Below, one piece after another: positions 47,039 to 56,253 of a stretch of DNA of 64,000 nt (positions within the stretch are counted from its first letter, which is position 1; every line of letters begins with the position of its first letter). The notes under the pieces are model-generated. The model had not been told where the DNA came from. It ran no database searches and saw only the letters and a list, made by a program, of their open reading frames with translations. Both the position numbers and the translations under genes were made by a program. This DNA is from Photobacterium sanctipauli (GTDB lineage: Bacteria; Pseudomonadota; Gammaproteobacteria; Enterobacterales; Vibrionaceae), in NCBI RefSeq assembly GCF_003026495.1, contig NZ_PYMA01000012.1, positions 62,001 through 126,000 on the forward strand. The letters run 5' to 3'.

Positions 47039-47069
47039 CCAAGCATACTGCTCATATAAGTATGCTTGG
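47039..47069. terminator. Hairpin after the GDPD gene
   Basis: Perfect 11-bp arms CCAAGCATACT / AGTATGCTTGG with a 9-nt loop, about 25 nt after the GDPD stop. There is no strong T run, so it may be a weak terminator or a message-stabilising end. Confidence 0.55.
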
Positions 47070-47091
47070 AGCTCAAAAGTATCGAGAGTCG

Positions 47092-47135
47092 AGCCAATGC
47101 AGCCAATGCAGCCAATGCAGCCAATGCAGCCAATT
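47092..47135. repeat. Tandem repeat of the 9-mer AGCCAATGC
   Basis: Four perfect copies of AGCCAATGC followed by a partial fifth (AGCCAATT), between the convergent GDPD and VOC genes. It is a short variable-number tandem repeat and probably noncoding. Confidence 0.93.
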
Positions 47136-47215
47136 GCCAAGAGTGTACCCTAGTAATCCAGCAATAAGCTGGCCATTGTCATCATGGACATAAGCACTAA
47201 AGTAGTCTTGCTATT

Positions 47216-47632
47216 CTATCTCTGAGCCATCGGGTGATCTGGGTTCAGCTGAAGCAGGTCCCATAGGTTACCGTATAAGTCTTCGAACACCGCGACGGTC
47301 CCGTAGTCTTGCTCCGCTGGTGGGCGAACGAAATTGATACCAATGGATTTCATACGTTCATAGTCACGCCAAAAGTCATCGGTACTAAGGAAAAGGAAGA
47401 CCCTTCCTCCGGTTTGATTACCGATGAAATCGTGTTGCTCTGGTTTCGATGCTTTAGCCAGTAACAAAGTGACCCCGTTAGAATTCGGTGGGGAAACCAC
47501 AACCCAGCGCTTATCCTGCTCTGGCTGGTAGGTATCTTCAATTAGCTCAAATTGTAACTTATTCACATAGAAATCAATGGCTTCATCGTAGTCTTCAACG
47601 ACCAGAGCAATATGGATAATGCCTTGTTTCAT
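47216..47632 (-). CDS. VOC-family (glyoxalase/bleomycin-resistance-like) protein
   Basis: Small metal-binding-fold protein (138 aa). The start IIHIALVVEDYDEAIDFYVNKL and the C-terminal TVAFEDLYGNLWDLLQ-like segment (read as VAVFEDLYGNLWDLLQLNPD) are typical VOC paired beta-alpha-beta-beta-beta modules. The His and Glu metal ligands appear present. The substrate is unknown. It is a single gene with AGGAAAA upstream of its ATG. Confidence 0.9.
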   Translation of the reverse strand: MKQGIIHIALVVEDYDEAIDFYVNKLQFELIEDTYQPEQDKRWVVVSPPNSNGVTLLLAKASKPEQHDFIGNQTGGRVFLFLSTDDFWRDYERMKSIGINFVRPPAEQDYGTVAVFEDLYGNLWDLLQLNPDHPMAQR

Positions 47633-47816
47633 ATGATTTTCCTATTATATAGCTAAACGAGAGCCGATGTTCTTAGTTGGTGAATCATATCGTATTGGCT
47701 GGAAGTACTTAACCACCGATAAGGCAATTTTCACTCCCTTAAACAGCTATCCAAGTCTGTACTACAGTTGAGTAGAACTTGTTCTTGTCTGATGACCGGT
47801 AAAAAAGGAGAGGGTG

Positions 47817-48095
47817 ATGCGTCTAATCATGAAGTTTTCAATTCCTGTGGTGAAAGGGAATGAAGCGGTATCCGATGGCAGCTTGAAGGTTGCATTTCAG
47901 AAAATGGTGGAGCAACTTCAGCCTGAAGCAGCTTATTTCCACCTGGTGGATGGTTGCCGAGGCGGGACGATTGTGTTTGAAGCAGACGAACCATCGCAAA
48001 TGGCTGTAACCTGTGAACCGCTTTTTGCGGCATTGAATGCAAAGATCGATATCCAGCCAGCCATTAGCTTGGATGAGTTATTGGAAAAACTGTAA
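47817..48095 (+). CDS. Small conserved-type protein of unknown function (DUF3303-like)
   Basis: A 92-aa soluble protein. The predicted alpha/beta pattern (FSIPVVKGN, EQLQPEAAYFHLVDGCRGGT, IVFEADEPSQMA, AKIDIQPAISLDELLEKL) recalls small ferredoxin-like stress proteins of the DUF3303 type, but this is only a resemblance. AGGAG lies well placed before ATG 47817. It stands alone. Confidence 0.7.
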   Translation: MRLIMKFSIPVVKGNEAVSDGSLKVAFQKMVEQLQPEAAYFHLVDGCRGGTIVFEADEPSQMAVTCEPLFAALNAKIDIQPAISLDELLEKL

Positions 48096-48335
48096 AACCT
48101 TTCGTGTTCATATGTGCCTTCATTCGATGCTAATAAGTTGTATTTTCTGACTTTGGAACCGTCCTCATTAGAAAATGGGGACGCAATCACAACGCTCGCT
48201 TAGCTTAATTAAGCAAGTTGCTACTCATTTTATCCTGGCATGATAAATGTCTAAGCGCTTTATTCCGATATCCTCCCACCTTCAGGTAAGTCTCAACGGA
48301 TATAGGTTGTTGCTCAAAATACTCAACCTTTAGTT

Positions 48336-49301
48336 TTGACTGTGGTGAATAAAGTCTGCGTCATGAGTTCTGCTGTTATGCTTTTATCAAAAAACAACTT
48401 TTTTTGGGTCGGCGAGTTACCGGATCAATACTGTAGTGAAAGCTTTTTGCATGTGCAGAGTATTGATGAAATCCCTTTAGAATTTGGTGGCATGGTTTGC
48501 ATTAGCTATCAAGATGGTGGTCAAACAGATGAAGCCCTTAAGCGGTTTTATCAACAAACCGGTCGTTGGTCTTGGTGTGTTTACGTGACTGATTCAACAC
48601 CGTACTCAGAATGTGTGACTGACGGTGTCTTTGAAGAAGAAGTAGCACTTCATGAATGGCAAGAAGTTCGGCGTAGGCTTGAGGCAATGCAAGATTATCA
48701 GTCAATTGATCCTATTATCGGTTGGCTAGGTGTTAATCGTCGTCGTCGTATCATGGCGCTAAAGCGTCTTGAGTCTTCCACTATATACTCTTACCCAATC
48801 ATCGATTTATTCTTCCCTGATGTTTATTCGACATATCGGTATGTCCTTTCCGAACAAAATCGAGGGGTACTCGAAGCTGAACATTTAATCTCTCGCATAC
48901 GGGTATGTTCAAACTGTAATAGCGGTCATCTCAATTATGTCGAGGTTTGTCCTGAGTGCAGCAGTATTGATATCGATTCACAAAGCTCTTTGCACTGCTT
49001 CACTTGTGGCCATGTTGGTGATCAGCAAAGCTTTCAACGCCGCGGTAAGCTTGAATGCCCTAAGTGCCTAACGCAATTACGTCATATAGGCGTGGACTAC
49101 GATCGGCCTTTAGAAAATCATGTGTGTAATAGCTGCACGAGTTTATTTGTTGAAGCGGCGACTATCAGCCAATGTTTAAGCTGCGATGAGAAGATCAAGG
49201 TCGAAGAGTTGGTTATTCGCAAATTATACCAACTCAAATTGGGCGAGGTGGGGGAGTACGTTTCTACCAGTATTACAGCAAAAGCTGTCGACACTTGGTG
49301 A
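48336..49301 (+). CDS. TackOD1-domain metal-binding protein, probably truncated by a frameshift
   Basis: A soluble protein (up to 321 aa; the start is uncertain, with TTG 48336 or ATG 48363). The central part WLGVNRRRRIMALKRLESS and the following helices resemble the TackOD1 signalling/output domain. Residues about 190-290 hold four CxxC pairs (CSNCNSG, CPECSS, CFTCGH, CPKCLT, CNSCTS, CLSCDE), so several zinc ribbons. The frame stops at 49299-49301, but a natural-looking C-terminus continues in another frame to 49425. Correcting one base in the G5 run at 49250-49254 would join them. It is the first gene of a likely operon with a glycosyltransferase and an HlyD-like protein. Confidence 0.82.
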   Translation: MTVVNKVCVMSSAVMLLSKNNFFWVGELPDQYCSESFLHVQSIDEIPLEFGGMVCISYQDGGQTDEALKRFYQQTGRWSWCVYVTDSTPYSECVTDGVFEEEVALHEWQEVRRRLEAMQDYQSIDPIIGWLGVNRRRRIMALKRLESSTIYSYPIIDLFFPDVYSTYRYVLSEQNRGVLEAEHLISRIRVCSNCNSGHLNYVEVCPECSSIDIDSQSSLHCFTCGHVGDQQSFQRRGKLECPKCLTQLRHIGVDYDRPLENHVCNSCTSLFVEAATISQCLSCDEKIKVEELVIRKLYQLKLGEVGEYVSTSITAKAVDTW

Positions 49302-49425
49302 ATTGATTGAAGAGAGTAACTTTGAGCTAAGCGTTTTCTCATGGGAGTTGCCAGATAGCGCTATTGAAGGCGGTGTTGACCTTTGGGCGGAAGCTTTAGT
49401 AGGTGAAATCTATGCTGCAAGATAG
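49252..49425 (+). pseudogene. Out-of-frame C-terminal continuation of the TackOD1 gene
   Basis: From 49252 this frame reads GSTFLPVLQQKLSTLGELIE and ends at TAG 49423-49425 as EALVGEIYAAR. It overlaps the start of the glycosyltransferase gene, as tightly coupled genes do. The composition looks coding, whereas the zero-frame end reads as chance sequence. Either a true mutation, a sequencing error in GGGGG, or programmed slippage explains it. Confidence 0.6.
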
Positions 49426-50728
49426 TCTTGTCTTACTCGACTATTTAAGGGGTATGCTGTTAGAAAATGGGGAGTTATGGTTCTTGCTATTCCCTGTGAT
49501 GATTTTGATTGAGATGCCGTTATACCTGTTGGTATTAACTGGCATTTTCCGTTGGTCGCATTCATTAGGCCCTCAGGATCTCACACGTTTTCCCTCAATT
49601 AGTTTTGTGATTACTTGTTATGGGGAAGGGGACGCGATTGGAATCACCATTGATACACTGGTTGAGCAAGTGTATCCAGGTAAGATCGAGATACTTGCCG
49701 TAGTTGATGGCGCAGTACAAAACCATGATACCTATCAAGCGGCATTGGCAGGTGAAAAACGCCATGCGGGTGTAAGAAATCGTAAAGTGCGGGTATTGCC
49801 CAAATGGCAACGGGGGGGGCGAGTCTCGACGCTCAATGCCGGTTTGTCAGTTGCCTGTGGTGAGATTGTGATTAACGTTGATGGTGATACATCATTTGAT
49901 AATGACATGGTTTACACCATGATGAAGCAGTTTGAATCAACAGACGTTATTGCAAGTGGGGGGGCGTTAAGGGTACGAAACCATGATGCTAATATCCTTA
50001 CTAAGATGCAGTCGCTTGAATACATGTTGTCTATGCAAGCAGGCAAGACCGGCATGGCAAAGTGGGGAGTGTTGAACAATATCTCTGGTGCTTTTGGCGC
50101 ATTTCGCAAGAGCTTGCTTAAGCAAGTTGGAGGGTGGGATACCCATACCGCCGAAGATCTTGATTTGACGATGCGACTAAAGCAATACAAGCGACGTTAT
50201 CCAAAGAATCAGCTGGCCTTTGCAACTCATGCCATTGGTCATACGGATGTCCCCGATACGTTGAAAGGCTTGGTTATGCAGCGTCTGCGATGGGATGGCG
50301 ATCTACTATTTCTATTTTTGCGAAAACACAAGAAAGGATTATCTCCCTCTTTGCTCGGGTGGGGTAACTTTCTTTTCACCTTAACTTATGGGGTTTTGCA
50401 AAATGTGTTATTGCCATTTCTAGTGGTGATTTTTACTTTCTATATGCTGATTTTTTATCCCCTAAAATTTGTGCTCGCGCTATCCATCGTTATTTATTTT
50501 GTCTACCTGCTGCTTTCTGCATTGTTATTTATTGTGTATATCGGCTTAGTCTCTGAGCGCAGGAAGGAGGATCTGAAATTTGCAAAGTGGTTACTTCTGT
50601 ACCCTATTTACCAATTTGTTATGAGGCTAATTAATGCATTTTCAATGGTGAATGAAGTGGTAAGGCGCAGTCATGAAGAGTCGAGCATGGCACCGTGGTG
50701 GGTATTGAAACGTGGGAAAAAATTCTAG
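49412..50728 (+). CDS. Processive family-2 glycosyltransferase (membrane polysaccharide synthase-like)
   Basis: Inner-membrane synthase (438 aa), GT-A fold between an N-terminal TM and a C-terminal TM bundle. Catalytic motifs: VVDGAVQNHD (first Asp), INVDGDTSFD (DxD-like), HTAEDLDLTMRL (TED-type base) and QRLRWDGD (Q..RW, the mark of processive synthases such as BcsA and HasA). At least four C-terminal TM helices follow. ATG 49412 overlaps the end of the TackOD1 continuation. It probably makes an extracellular polysaccharide; the sugar is unknown and no PilZ domain is present. Confidence 0.92.
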   Translation: MLQDSLVLLDYLRGMLLENGELWFLLFPVMILIEMPLYLLVLTGIFRWSHSLGPQDLTRFPSISFVITCYGEGDAIGITIDTLVEQVYPGKIEILAVVDGAVQNHDTYQAALAGEKRHAGVRNRKVRVLPKWQRGGRVSTLNAGLSVACGEIVINVDGDTSFDNDMVYTMMKQFESTDVIASGGALRVRNHDANILTKMQSLEYMLSMQAGKTGMAKWGVLNNISGAFGAFRKSLLKQVGGWDTHTAEDLDLTMRLKQYKRRYPKNQLAFATHAIGHTDVPDTLKGLVMQRLRWDGDLLFLFLRKHKKGLSPSLLGWGNFLFTLTYGVLQNVLLPFLVVIFTFYMLIFYPLKFVLALSIVIYFVYLLLSALLFIVYIGLVSERRKEDLKFAKWLLLYPIYQFVMRLINAFSMVNEVVRRSHEESSMAPWWVLKRGKKF

Positions 50729-50729
50729 C

Positions 50730-51767
50730 ATGAAAGTTAATTTTCACTTAGACAAACAGCAAAAGCCACAATCGGAAAGTGGAATGAAGGTCGTATATGG
50801 CCAGGCGAAGCGTGGGGGATACCGCTTACGTTGGTATTTGATCTTAATGATTGTAATTAGCCCATTGCTGTTTATGGTCTATTACTTGTTTCGTACTCAC
50901 GTGTTTGTGACTGCACCTGCAATAGTTACATCATACCCACTCACGGTAACAGCGACACAATCGGCTGTTGTTGGGCCTATTCCTGTTGAAGTGGGCGGTG
51001 ATGTCGAGAGGGGGCAATCCTTGCTTTTACTTGGTAGCAAGGCCTTGGAGGAGGAGGTAACGTTTATTCAACGGGAGCTATTAAAACTGTCGGATGATCA
51101 GGTGAAAAATACCGATGCGCTTTATTTGGATGCGATTGCCAACACCCAAGAAACCCTTGAAAAAGTAGAACAAATTCAAAGTAATTACGATGAGTTTCGA
51201 AAAAAAGGGCAAGTGTCCGAAGTTGACTATGCTTCTGTTGTGAGTGTCAGTAATGCACTAAATAGCCAATTGAGTAACCAAAAGATTGCCTATGCAGATG
51301 AGTCTCGTCATATACAAGAACAAAAGTTAGCTGGACCAGTTTCCCAAGAGTACCGTGCATTAATGAGAGAGCTTGTCGTTAAGCGTGCGCAGCAAGAAAG
51401 TTTGACGCTCCGTGCCCCTTTTGAAGGCCGCGTGTTGGATATTTATGTCCATGAAGGGCAGCGCGTAACTGAAAACACGCCATTGTTAACAGTTGCCCGT
51501 AACATAACACCAGAGATCACTGCTTTTCTTAACCCTAAGTACCTTGAATATACGCGCTTCAATACTAAGGCAAAAGTGGTTTTTCCAGATGGTAAAAAGT
51601 TTGCCACAACGGTGACTAGGCCAGTGGAGGTAGTCAATAAGCTTCCTCAAGAATTGCAAAGCCCATTTGAAGGGCAACCTGCTTATTTAAAAGTGACATT
51701 GAGTTTCGACGAACCTCTGCACAAGAGCCAATGGATTGAAGGCGTGGAAGTCGAGGTGCGGTTTTAG
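50730..51767 (+). CDS. HlyD/Alg44-like periplasmic adaptor of the polysaccharide operon
   Basis: Adaptor-type protein (345 aa). One TM segment (about 31-52: WYLILMIVISPLLFMVYYLF), a lipoyl half domain GPIPVEVGGDVERGQSLLLL, a coiled coil of about 110 residues, and the second half LRAPFEGRVLDIYVHEGQRV. The start ATG lies just after the glycosyltransferase stop; an in-frame GTG at 50712 is less likely. Next to a synthase it is more likely to help polymer export than drug efflux. Confidence 0.9.
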   Translation: MKVNFHLDKQQKPQSESGMKVVYGQAKRGGYRLRWYLILMIVISPLLFMVYYLFRTHVFVTAPAIVTSYPLTVTATQSAVVGPIPVEVGGDVERGQSLLLLGSKALEEEVTFIQRELLKLSDDQVKNTDALYLDAIANTQETLEKVEQIQSNYDEFRKKGQVSEVDYASVVSVSNALNSQLSNQKIAYADESRHIQEQKLAGPVSQEYRALMRELVVKRAQQESLTLRAPFEGRVLDIYVHEGQRVTENTPLLTVARNITPEITAFLNPKYLEYTRFNTKAKVVFPDGKKFATTVTRPVEVVNKLPQELQSPFEGQPAYLKVTLSFDEPLHKSQWIEGVEVEVRF

Positions 51768-51806
51768 TTATGGGCACATTGCGTATGTGCCCAAACTAGC
51801 AGAGTG

Positions 51807-53312
51807 TTAACTAAACACAACTTCCTGCTCTTTAACGCTACTGCGAATAAAATGGAGAAAATCGTCGGCGGAAAGCGGTGGTGCGTAGAAGTAGCCTTGG
51901 TGTAGGTACACATCGAACTGGTTGAGATAGTTGACCTGCTCTTGGGTTTCAACACCTTCTGCCACCATGGTTAAATTGGCGGTTTTTGAAAACTTGATGA
52001 TCCCTTCGAGTACCTCATTGCTGACTTCTTTTTTTCCAACAGTATCGACAAAAAGGCGATCAATTTTCAGTACGTTAAAGCCGAGTTCTTGCACATAAGA
52101 AAAGCTACCATAGCCCGTACCTGCATCATCAAGTTTGATGGTGATACCAGCAGCAGAAAGTAACTTGAGGTAGCGTTTGACCCTAGGTATGTCTTTAAAT
52201 GGCTCTCGCTCAGTGATCTCAATGGCTATATTTAGTTCATTCTTAAATAGGGCAATTGCAATGAGCTTATTGATAAAAGACGGTCTTTCAATTTGCGACG
52301 GCGTGACATTGAAAGCGTAAATAGTATTACCTACTTCAGGGTGCTTCAATTTATATTGAACAGTTTGCTGATATAGAGAGAAGAATAGATCATCGATCAA
52401 ACCACTCGACTCTGCTAATGGGATAAATTGAGCTGGTGGAATGACTTTTCCGGCAACTATCCATCGTGCTAACACTTCGGCGCTATGTATTCGACGAGTC
52501 TTACTGTTCATAATCGGTTGAAAGTAAGGCTTTACCTGAGATTTGCTTATTGCTTCTTTTAATTCATTATAAAATGACTTCCGGCGGAATAATCGAATAA
52601 TAAGTAAAGTACTTAATAAGGAAGCGGTGAGAGCAATTAATAACGAAACAGTCAGTGCTTTATTATTAATGTAGTGCTGGACGTTGCTTTCAATAAAGGT
52701 AATGCCAATATCCATGCCGCCCAATTCAATTTTACTATCAACATACTGAAAAGCATCAGAAGAGGGTAGAGATAGCATTAGGCAGTTACTGCATTGCTCA
52801 ATGGAAGAGGCGAGATATCGCAGATCAAGCGCGGCATATACCGTTTTATCTGGAGCTGTTGTGACTATCGCTAGCTCAAAGTGATTTTTTAAAAGCTTAA
52901 CTTCTAGCAGAAATGCATCAGGAAACCATTGCTGCCTTGAGGTGACATTGAACTTGTTGTTGTACTTGGTATTGTTGAGGTAAGGGCGACTGGTACAGAT
53001 CGTTTTGTCATTATTAATCCAGCCTAAATAATCGATAGTAAAGTTAGCACGTTCTAGGTCGGTGATTTTGGCCTGAGTGCCAGGATCACAGGTTTTTAAT
53101 GTATAGCTCAGCTTTTGTATCTGCTGATAAGTTATTTCAGACTGCTTAAAAATTGTTCGCTTGAGTTCTTCAGTGATGTCAGTTTTGTATTTTGTCTCTA
53201 ACGACCAAGTTAGTACTGGGTAAATTAGCGTCGTCACAATAAGTGGCAGTAAAATCAAGCCAATAGATGTGATGACTAATTTGTTATGAAGTATGTTGCT
53301 TAGCTTGGTCAT
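51807..53312 (-). CDS. CSS-motif/EAL-domain c-di-GMP phosphodiesterase
   Basis: Inner-membrane enzyme (501 aa). TM1 (about 12-35), a periplasmic CSS-motif domain with cysteines in TCDPGT and TICTSR (a disulfide redox-sensing type), TM2 (about 220-245), then the EAL domain. Catalytic residues are visible: EVLARW, FNVTPSQ, IEITERE, KLDDAGTGYGS (Ala for the usual Phe after DD), KIDR, AEGVETQEQ and QGYFYAPP. It should hydrolyse c-di-GMP in response to the periplasmic thiol/disulfide state (DsbA/DsbB), as known for this family. It is convergent with the polysaccharide operon. Confidence 0.94.
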   Translation of the reverse strand: MTKLSNILHNKLVITSIGLILLPLIVTTLIYPVLTWSLETKYKTDITEELKRTIFKQSEITYQQIQKLSYTLKTCDPGTQAKITDLERANFTIDYLGWINNDKTICTSRPYLNNTKYNNKFNVTSRQQWFPDAFLLEVKLLKNHFELAIVTTAPDKTVYAALDLRYLASSIEQCSNCLMLSLPSSDAFQYVDSKIELGGMDIGITFIESNVQHYINNKALTVSLLIALTASLLSTLLIIRLFRRKSFYNELKEAISKSQVKPYFQPIMNSKTRRIHSAEVLARWIVAGKVIPPAQFIPLAESSGLIDDLFFSLYQQTVQYKLKHPEVGNTIYAFNVTPSQIERPSFINKLIAIALFKNELNIAIEITEREPFKDIPRVKRYLKLLSAAGITIKLDDAGTGYGSFSYVQELGFNVLKIDRLFVDTVGKKEVSNEVLEGIIKFSKTANLTMVAEGVETQEQVNYLNQFDVYLHQGYFYAPPLSADDFLHFIRSSVKEQEVVFS

Positions 53313-53792
53313 TATTTTCTCGAAATGGTGTCCTCTCGGTGATTATATACACATATAAGAATATATGTCTAAAGTATTAGGCTTGCTTATATGTCATTTT
53401 TATATGATGGGAGGATCAGTTTATTAGATTGAGTAAAAGCGAGCAAGATCTATAAAGTGTTATTTGTTTTATAGGCTAAGGTGGCATAAAAGAAAGTGTG
53501 TTTAATACTTTGTTGCATAAGGATATTGAGCGAAATTCCAATGGCTAAGACGATGATTATCCTTTGGTGTATTTAAGTGATAGCTTTTTAGTGATCGTTT
53601 TTAGGGATAGCTTTTTCTTAGCAATGTGTGCTCTGGGGCTGCCAAACCATATTGATTGTGATTCAAACACTTAAGATGAACATACACCTACAAACTTTTA
53701 CCACTGTCACAACTTTACTGACATTGAGCTATTGATTATGCGCACTTTGGTACAATCGGTGTGACTTATCTCGATATGCCTGTGAAATTGCA
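53313..53792. other. Intergenic region between the EAL and GNAT genes
   Basis: A 480-nt AT-rich divergent spacer with several T/A runs and short near-repeats (GATAGCTTTTT occurs twice, near 53579 and 53607). It must hold the promoters of both genes. I see no convincing coding frame or stable RNA structure. Confidence 0.5.
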
Positions 53793-54434
53793 ATGCTAAA
53801 ACAAGACAAACTAGCACTGACCGCTCTACAAAAATTGCCCTTATTAGTGGGCGATACGGTAAATACAGTTGAAAACTGTACTTTGCTAATCAAACCACTA
53901 GAGCAACTTAGTCATGATGTGCGCAGTTTCGAGCAAGAATATCACCAAGTTAGGCAGCTCGCATTGGAGTGTCAGTTAGAATCCTCTATTAAGTATCAGA
54001 TGCCGGGGGAGAATGATATTGTTTTAGAGGTATACCACCAAGGTTGCTTGGCGGGTGTGGCAACATTCAGTCGCTACCTTGATGATCCTAAACGTTTGGT
54101 CAACCATTCTGATTTATTTTACGAAGTGGTACTGCATACGATTTATGTTAGTGAACCTTACCGTGGTATAGGCTTGGCTACGTATTTGGCTGCCACCATT
54201 GTTGAGGTTGCCCGTTTAGATTGTGAGCATCTTCATCGTTGCCTTGCTGTTCACGATAAGAGCCTTAAATTGTGGTTTTCAGCTTTGGCTATTTCAGAAG
54301 GCGGTGAGGTAATCTGTGATTATCTCAGTGAGGCTTTCGTTGAGATGAGCGATGATTTAATCGATGAGCTGCAAGATGATGGTATAAATATCAAATATCA
54401 TGAGCCAATGATTTTCGTTGATAGTTTGCAATAG
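53793..54434 (+). CDS. GNAT-family N-acetyltransferase-like protein
   Basis: Cytoplasmic protein (213 aa). The acetyl-CoA-binding motif A is VSEPYRGIGLATYLAAT, preceded by the strand pattern EVVLHTIYV. The N-terminal 80 residues do not look like the standard fold. It lies 150 nt upstream of the type I secretion operon in the same direction and may be part of the same region, but no functional link is known. Confidence 0.85.
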   Translation: MLKQDKLALTALQKLPLLVGDTVNTVENCTLLIKPLEQLSHDVRSFEQEYHQVRQLALECQLESSIKYQMPGENDIVLEVYHQGCLAGVATFSRYLDDPKRLVNHSDLFYEVVLHTIYVSEPYRGIGLATYLAATIVEVARLDCEHLHRCLAVHDKSLKLWFSALAISEGGEVICDYLSEAFVEMSDDLIDELQDDGINIKYHEPMIFVDSLQ

Positions 54435-54582
54435 CGGCTGATTGTTAAGCAATTTTCAAATTCTACCCCAGTAATATGATGTTGCTCATGTTTTTTCAAA
54501 AATATCATGAGTTTAATATCAATTTTCTCATTTCGTTCTAATCTTTAATACATTGGTGCCGGTTTTTCCGGTTGGCTTTTAG

Positions 54583-56250
54583 ATGGAATGGAATGTGTCT
54601 GAAATTGAAACCAATGGCCTATTGAAGCCAGAACAAAATACAGATGCGGAAAGCGCAAATAGTTTGCTTGGACAGGAAGAAAAGCAGGCGTTTACCGATA
54701 AGGTAATGGTGGTGATGACTGGCATTATGCTAACCATCACAGGCTTGGCATTGCCGCTATCTATGTTGATGTTATATGACCGTGTGGTGCCCAACCAAAC
54801 GCGCTCAACCCTGTATTCAATTTTTGTGATTTTGGTGCTAGTCGGCTTGTTTGAATTGCTGATTAAAACGCTACAAAAGAAAATCATCAATTATGCTGCG
54901 GTGAACTTTGAAATGAAAATGCATGAGCGCATGTTCAGCGCCATTCTCAATGCAAATTTATCGCAATATTTTAAACGTGAGCAAGGCGAGTATTTAGAGT
55001 CTGTTCGTGATGTTGGCGAATTGAAAGAGTTTTACTCTGGTCAGTCGCTGGTTGCTCATATTAACGCGTTTTCCGCGGTGATCACCGCTGTCATTATTGG
55101 CATGATGGAGCCGTTTGCTCTGATTGTGCCTGTTATTGTCATTATTGGTTTAGCGATCATGAATCGGATTTCTGATCGCAAAACCCAGCAGATCTTACAA
55201 CAATCACGGGAGTTGGAGTCGAATTCAAACTCCCGTCTGATAGAGGTCATTCGCTCGGTTGATACGCTGAAAGGCTATGCGATGGAGTCGCGGGTAGAGA
55301 ACTGGTTAAGGCCACTGTTCAAGCAGCGGGAGCGGTTGAACTTCAGTCATACGCTTCAGGTGGGCGAGCAGGATAACCGCACCCAGTATATTTCTGGGCT
55401 TGCCGTGATTATGCAGGTGCTGGTTTGTGCTGGTTTGGTGATCCAGGGGGAGTTATCACAAGGTGCAATGGCTGCGATTGTCATGCTGATGAATCGCTTT
55501 AGTGGTCCGCTACAACAGTCTTTTTCATATTGGTCTCGCTATAAACAACACAAGATCTACAAAAATGAAATTGAGCAGGTATTAAGCCTAGACGAGGGAC
55601 AAGCTGATAACCCTCACCAACTTGATGACAGTTTCGACTTGCTTGTGACTCAGGTAAACGGCAAAGATGTTATGCGCCAATACAAGCTGTCGCCAGGTAT
55701 GTTGGTGTGTGTAACGGGAAGTAATGGTGGCGGTAAAACAAGATGGCTAAAGCGCTTAGCCGGTTACAACTTCTCATCTACTAAAGATGTCATGGTGTCA
55801 GGGCGACCACTAAATCAATATGCGGAAAGTGATTGGAGTAAAAAGGTCACCTATATTGATCAGGAAACAGACTTTATCAATGCGTCCATTATCGACAACC
55901 TAACTTGTTTTCGGCCCCATCTAAATTCGTTGGCCCTGGCTATTTGTGATGCATTTAAGATCCGAGATGAGATCAATTTGTTGTCTAAGGGTTTTTATAC
56001 CCAAGTGACAAACGGTTTAAAAAATACCGTACCAAATAAAATCGCGCAGAGCCTATTGATTGTGCAGGCCATTGTTAACGGTAGCCATGTTGTGTTGCTG
56101 GATAATGTTGATTGGATATCGGATGAAGACTACATCCGTTCGCTTGATCAGGTGATTAGAACCTTCTCTTCACGTCATATTTTTGTGGTTTCAACCCATA
56201 ACCCCATCATTATTAATAACGCTGATCTGGTGATCAGCGTCGAGGGCTAA
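54583..56250 (+). CDS. Type I secretion ABC transporter subunit with degenerate catalytic Glu
   Basis: ABC exporter half (555 aa): hydrophilic N-terminus (about 1-35), six-TM domain (about 45-330), then an ATP-binding domain. Walker A is GSNGGGKT (379-386). In the Walker B region (VVLLDNVDW) the catalytic Glu is replaced by Asn508. The LSGGQ signature is not recognisable (KNTVPNKIAQS). The switch histidine is present (His539 in STHNP). It lacks a C39-like domain. It is followed after 3 nt by a second ABC protein with complementary defects, so the two probably act as a heterodimer. Confidence 0.9.
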   Translation: MEWNVSEIETNGLLKPEQNTDAESANSLLGQEEKQAFTDKVMVVMTGIMLTITGLALPLSMLMLYDRVVPNQTRSTLYSIFVILVLVGLFELLIKTLQKKIINYAAVNFEMKMHERMFSAILNANLSQYFKREQGEYLESVRDVGELKEFYSGQSLVAHINAFSAVITAVIIGMMEPFALIVPVIVIIGLAIMNRISDRKTQQILQQSRELESNSNSRLIEVIRSVDTLKGYAMESRVENWLRPLFKQRERLNFSHTLQVGEQDNRTQYISGLAVIMQVLVCAGLVIQGELSQGAMAAIVMLMNRFSGPLQQSFSYWSRYKQHKIYKNEIEQVLSLDEGQADNPHQLDDSFDLLVTQVNGKDVMRQYKLSPGMLVCVTGSNGGGKTRWLKRLAGYNFSSTKDVMVSGRPLNQYAESDWSKKVTYIDQETDFINASIIDNLTCFRPHLNSLALAICDAFKIRDEINLLSKGFYTQVTNGLKNTVPNKIAQSLLIVQAIVNGSHVVLLDNVDWISDEDYIRSLDQVIRTFSSRHIFVVSTHNPIIINNADLVISVEG

Positions 56251-56253
56251 CGT

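Noticed and set aside
46783..47140. Minus-strand reading frames with Ala-Ala-Leu or Gly-Cys-Ile repeats
   Set aside because: They arise from the 9-bp tandem repeat read in different frames and overlap the GDPD gene on the other strand; no ribosome site or family pattern.
48203..48214. GCTTAATTAAGC palindrome as an operator
   Set aside because: It is a short AT-rich palindrome without a second copy; such sites are expected by chance.
49186..49425. Independent 79-aa gene after TackOD1
   Set aside because: Its first part overlaps the TackOD1 frame and looks noncoding; only the part from 49252 is natural, fitting a frameshifted C-terminus.
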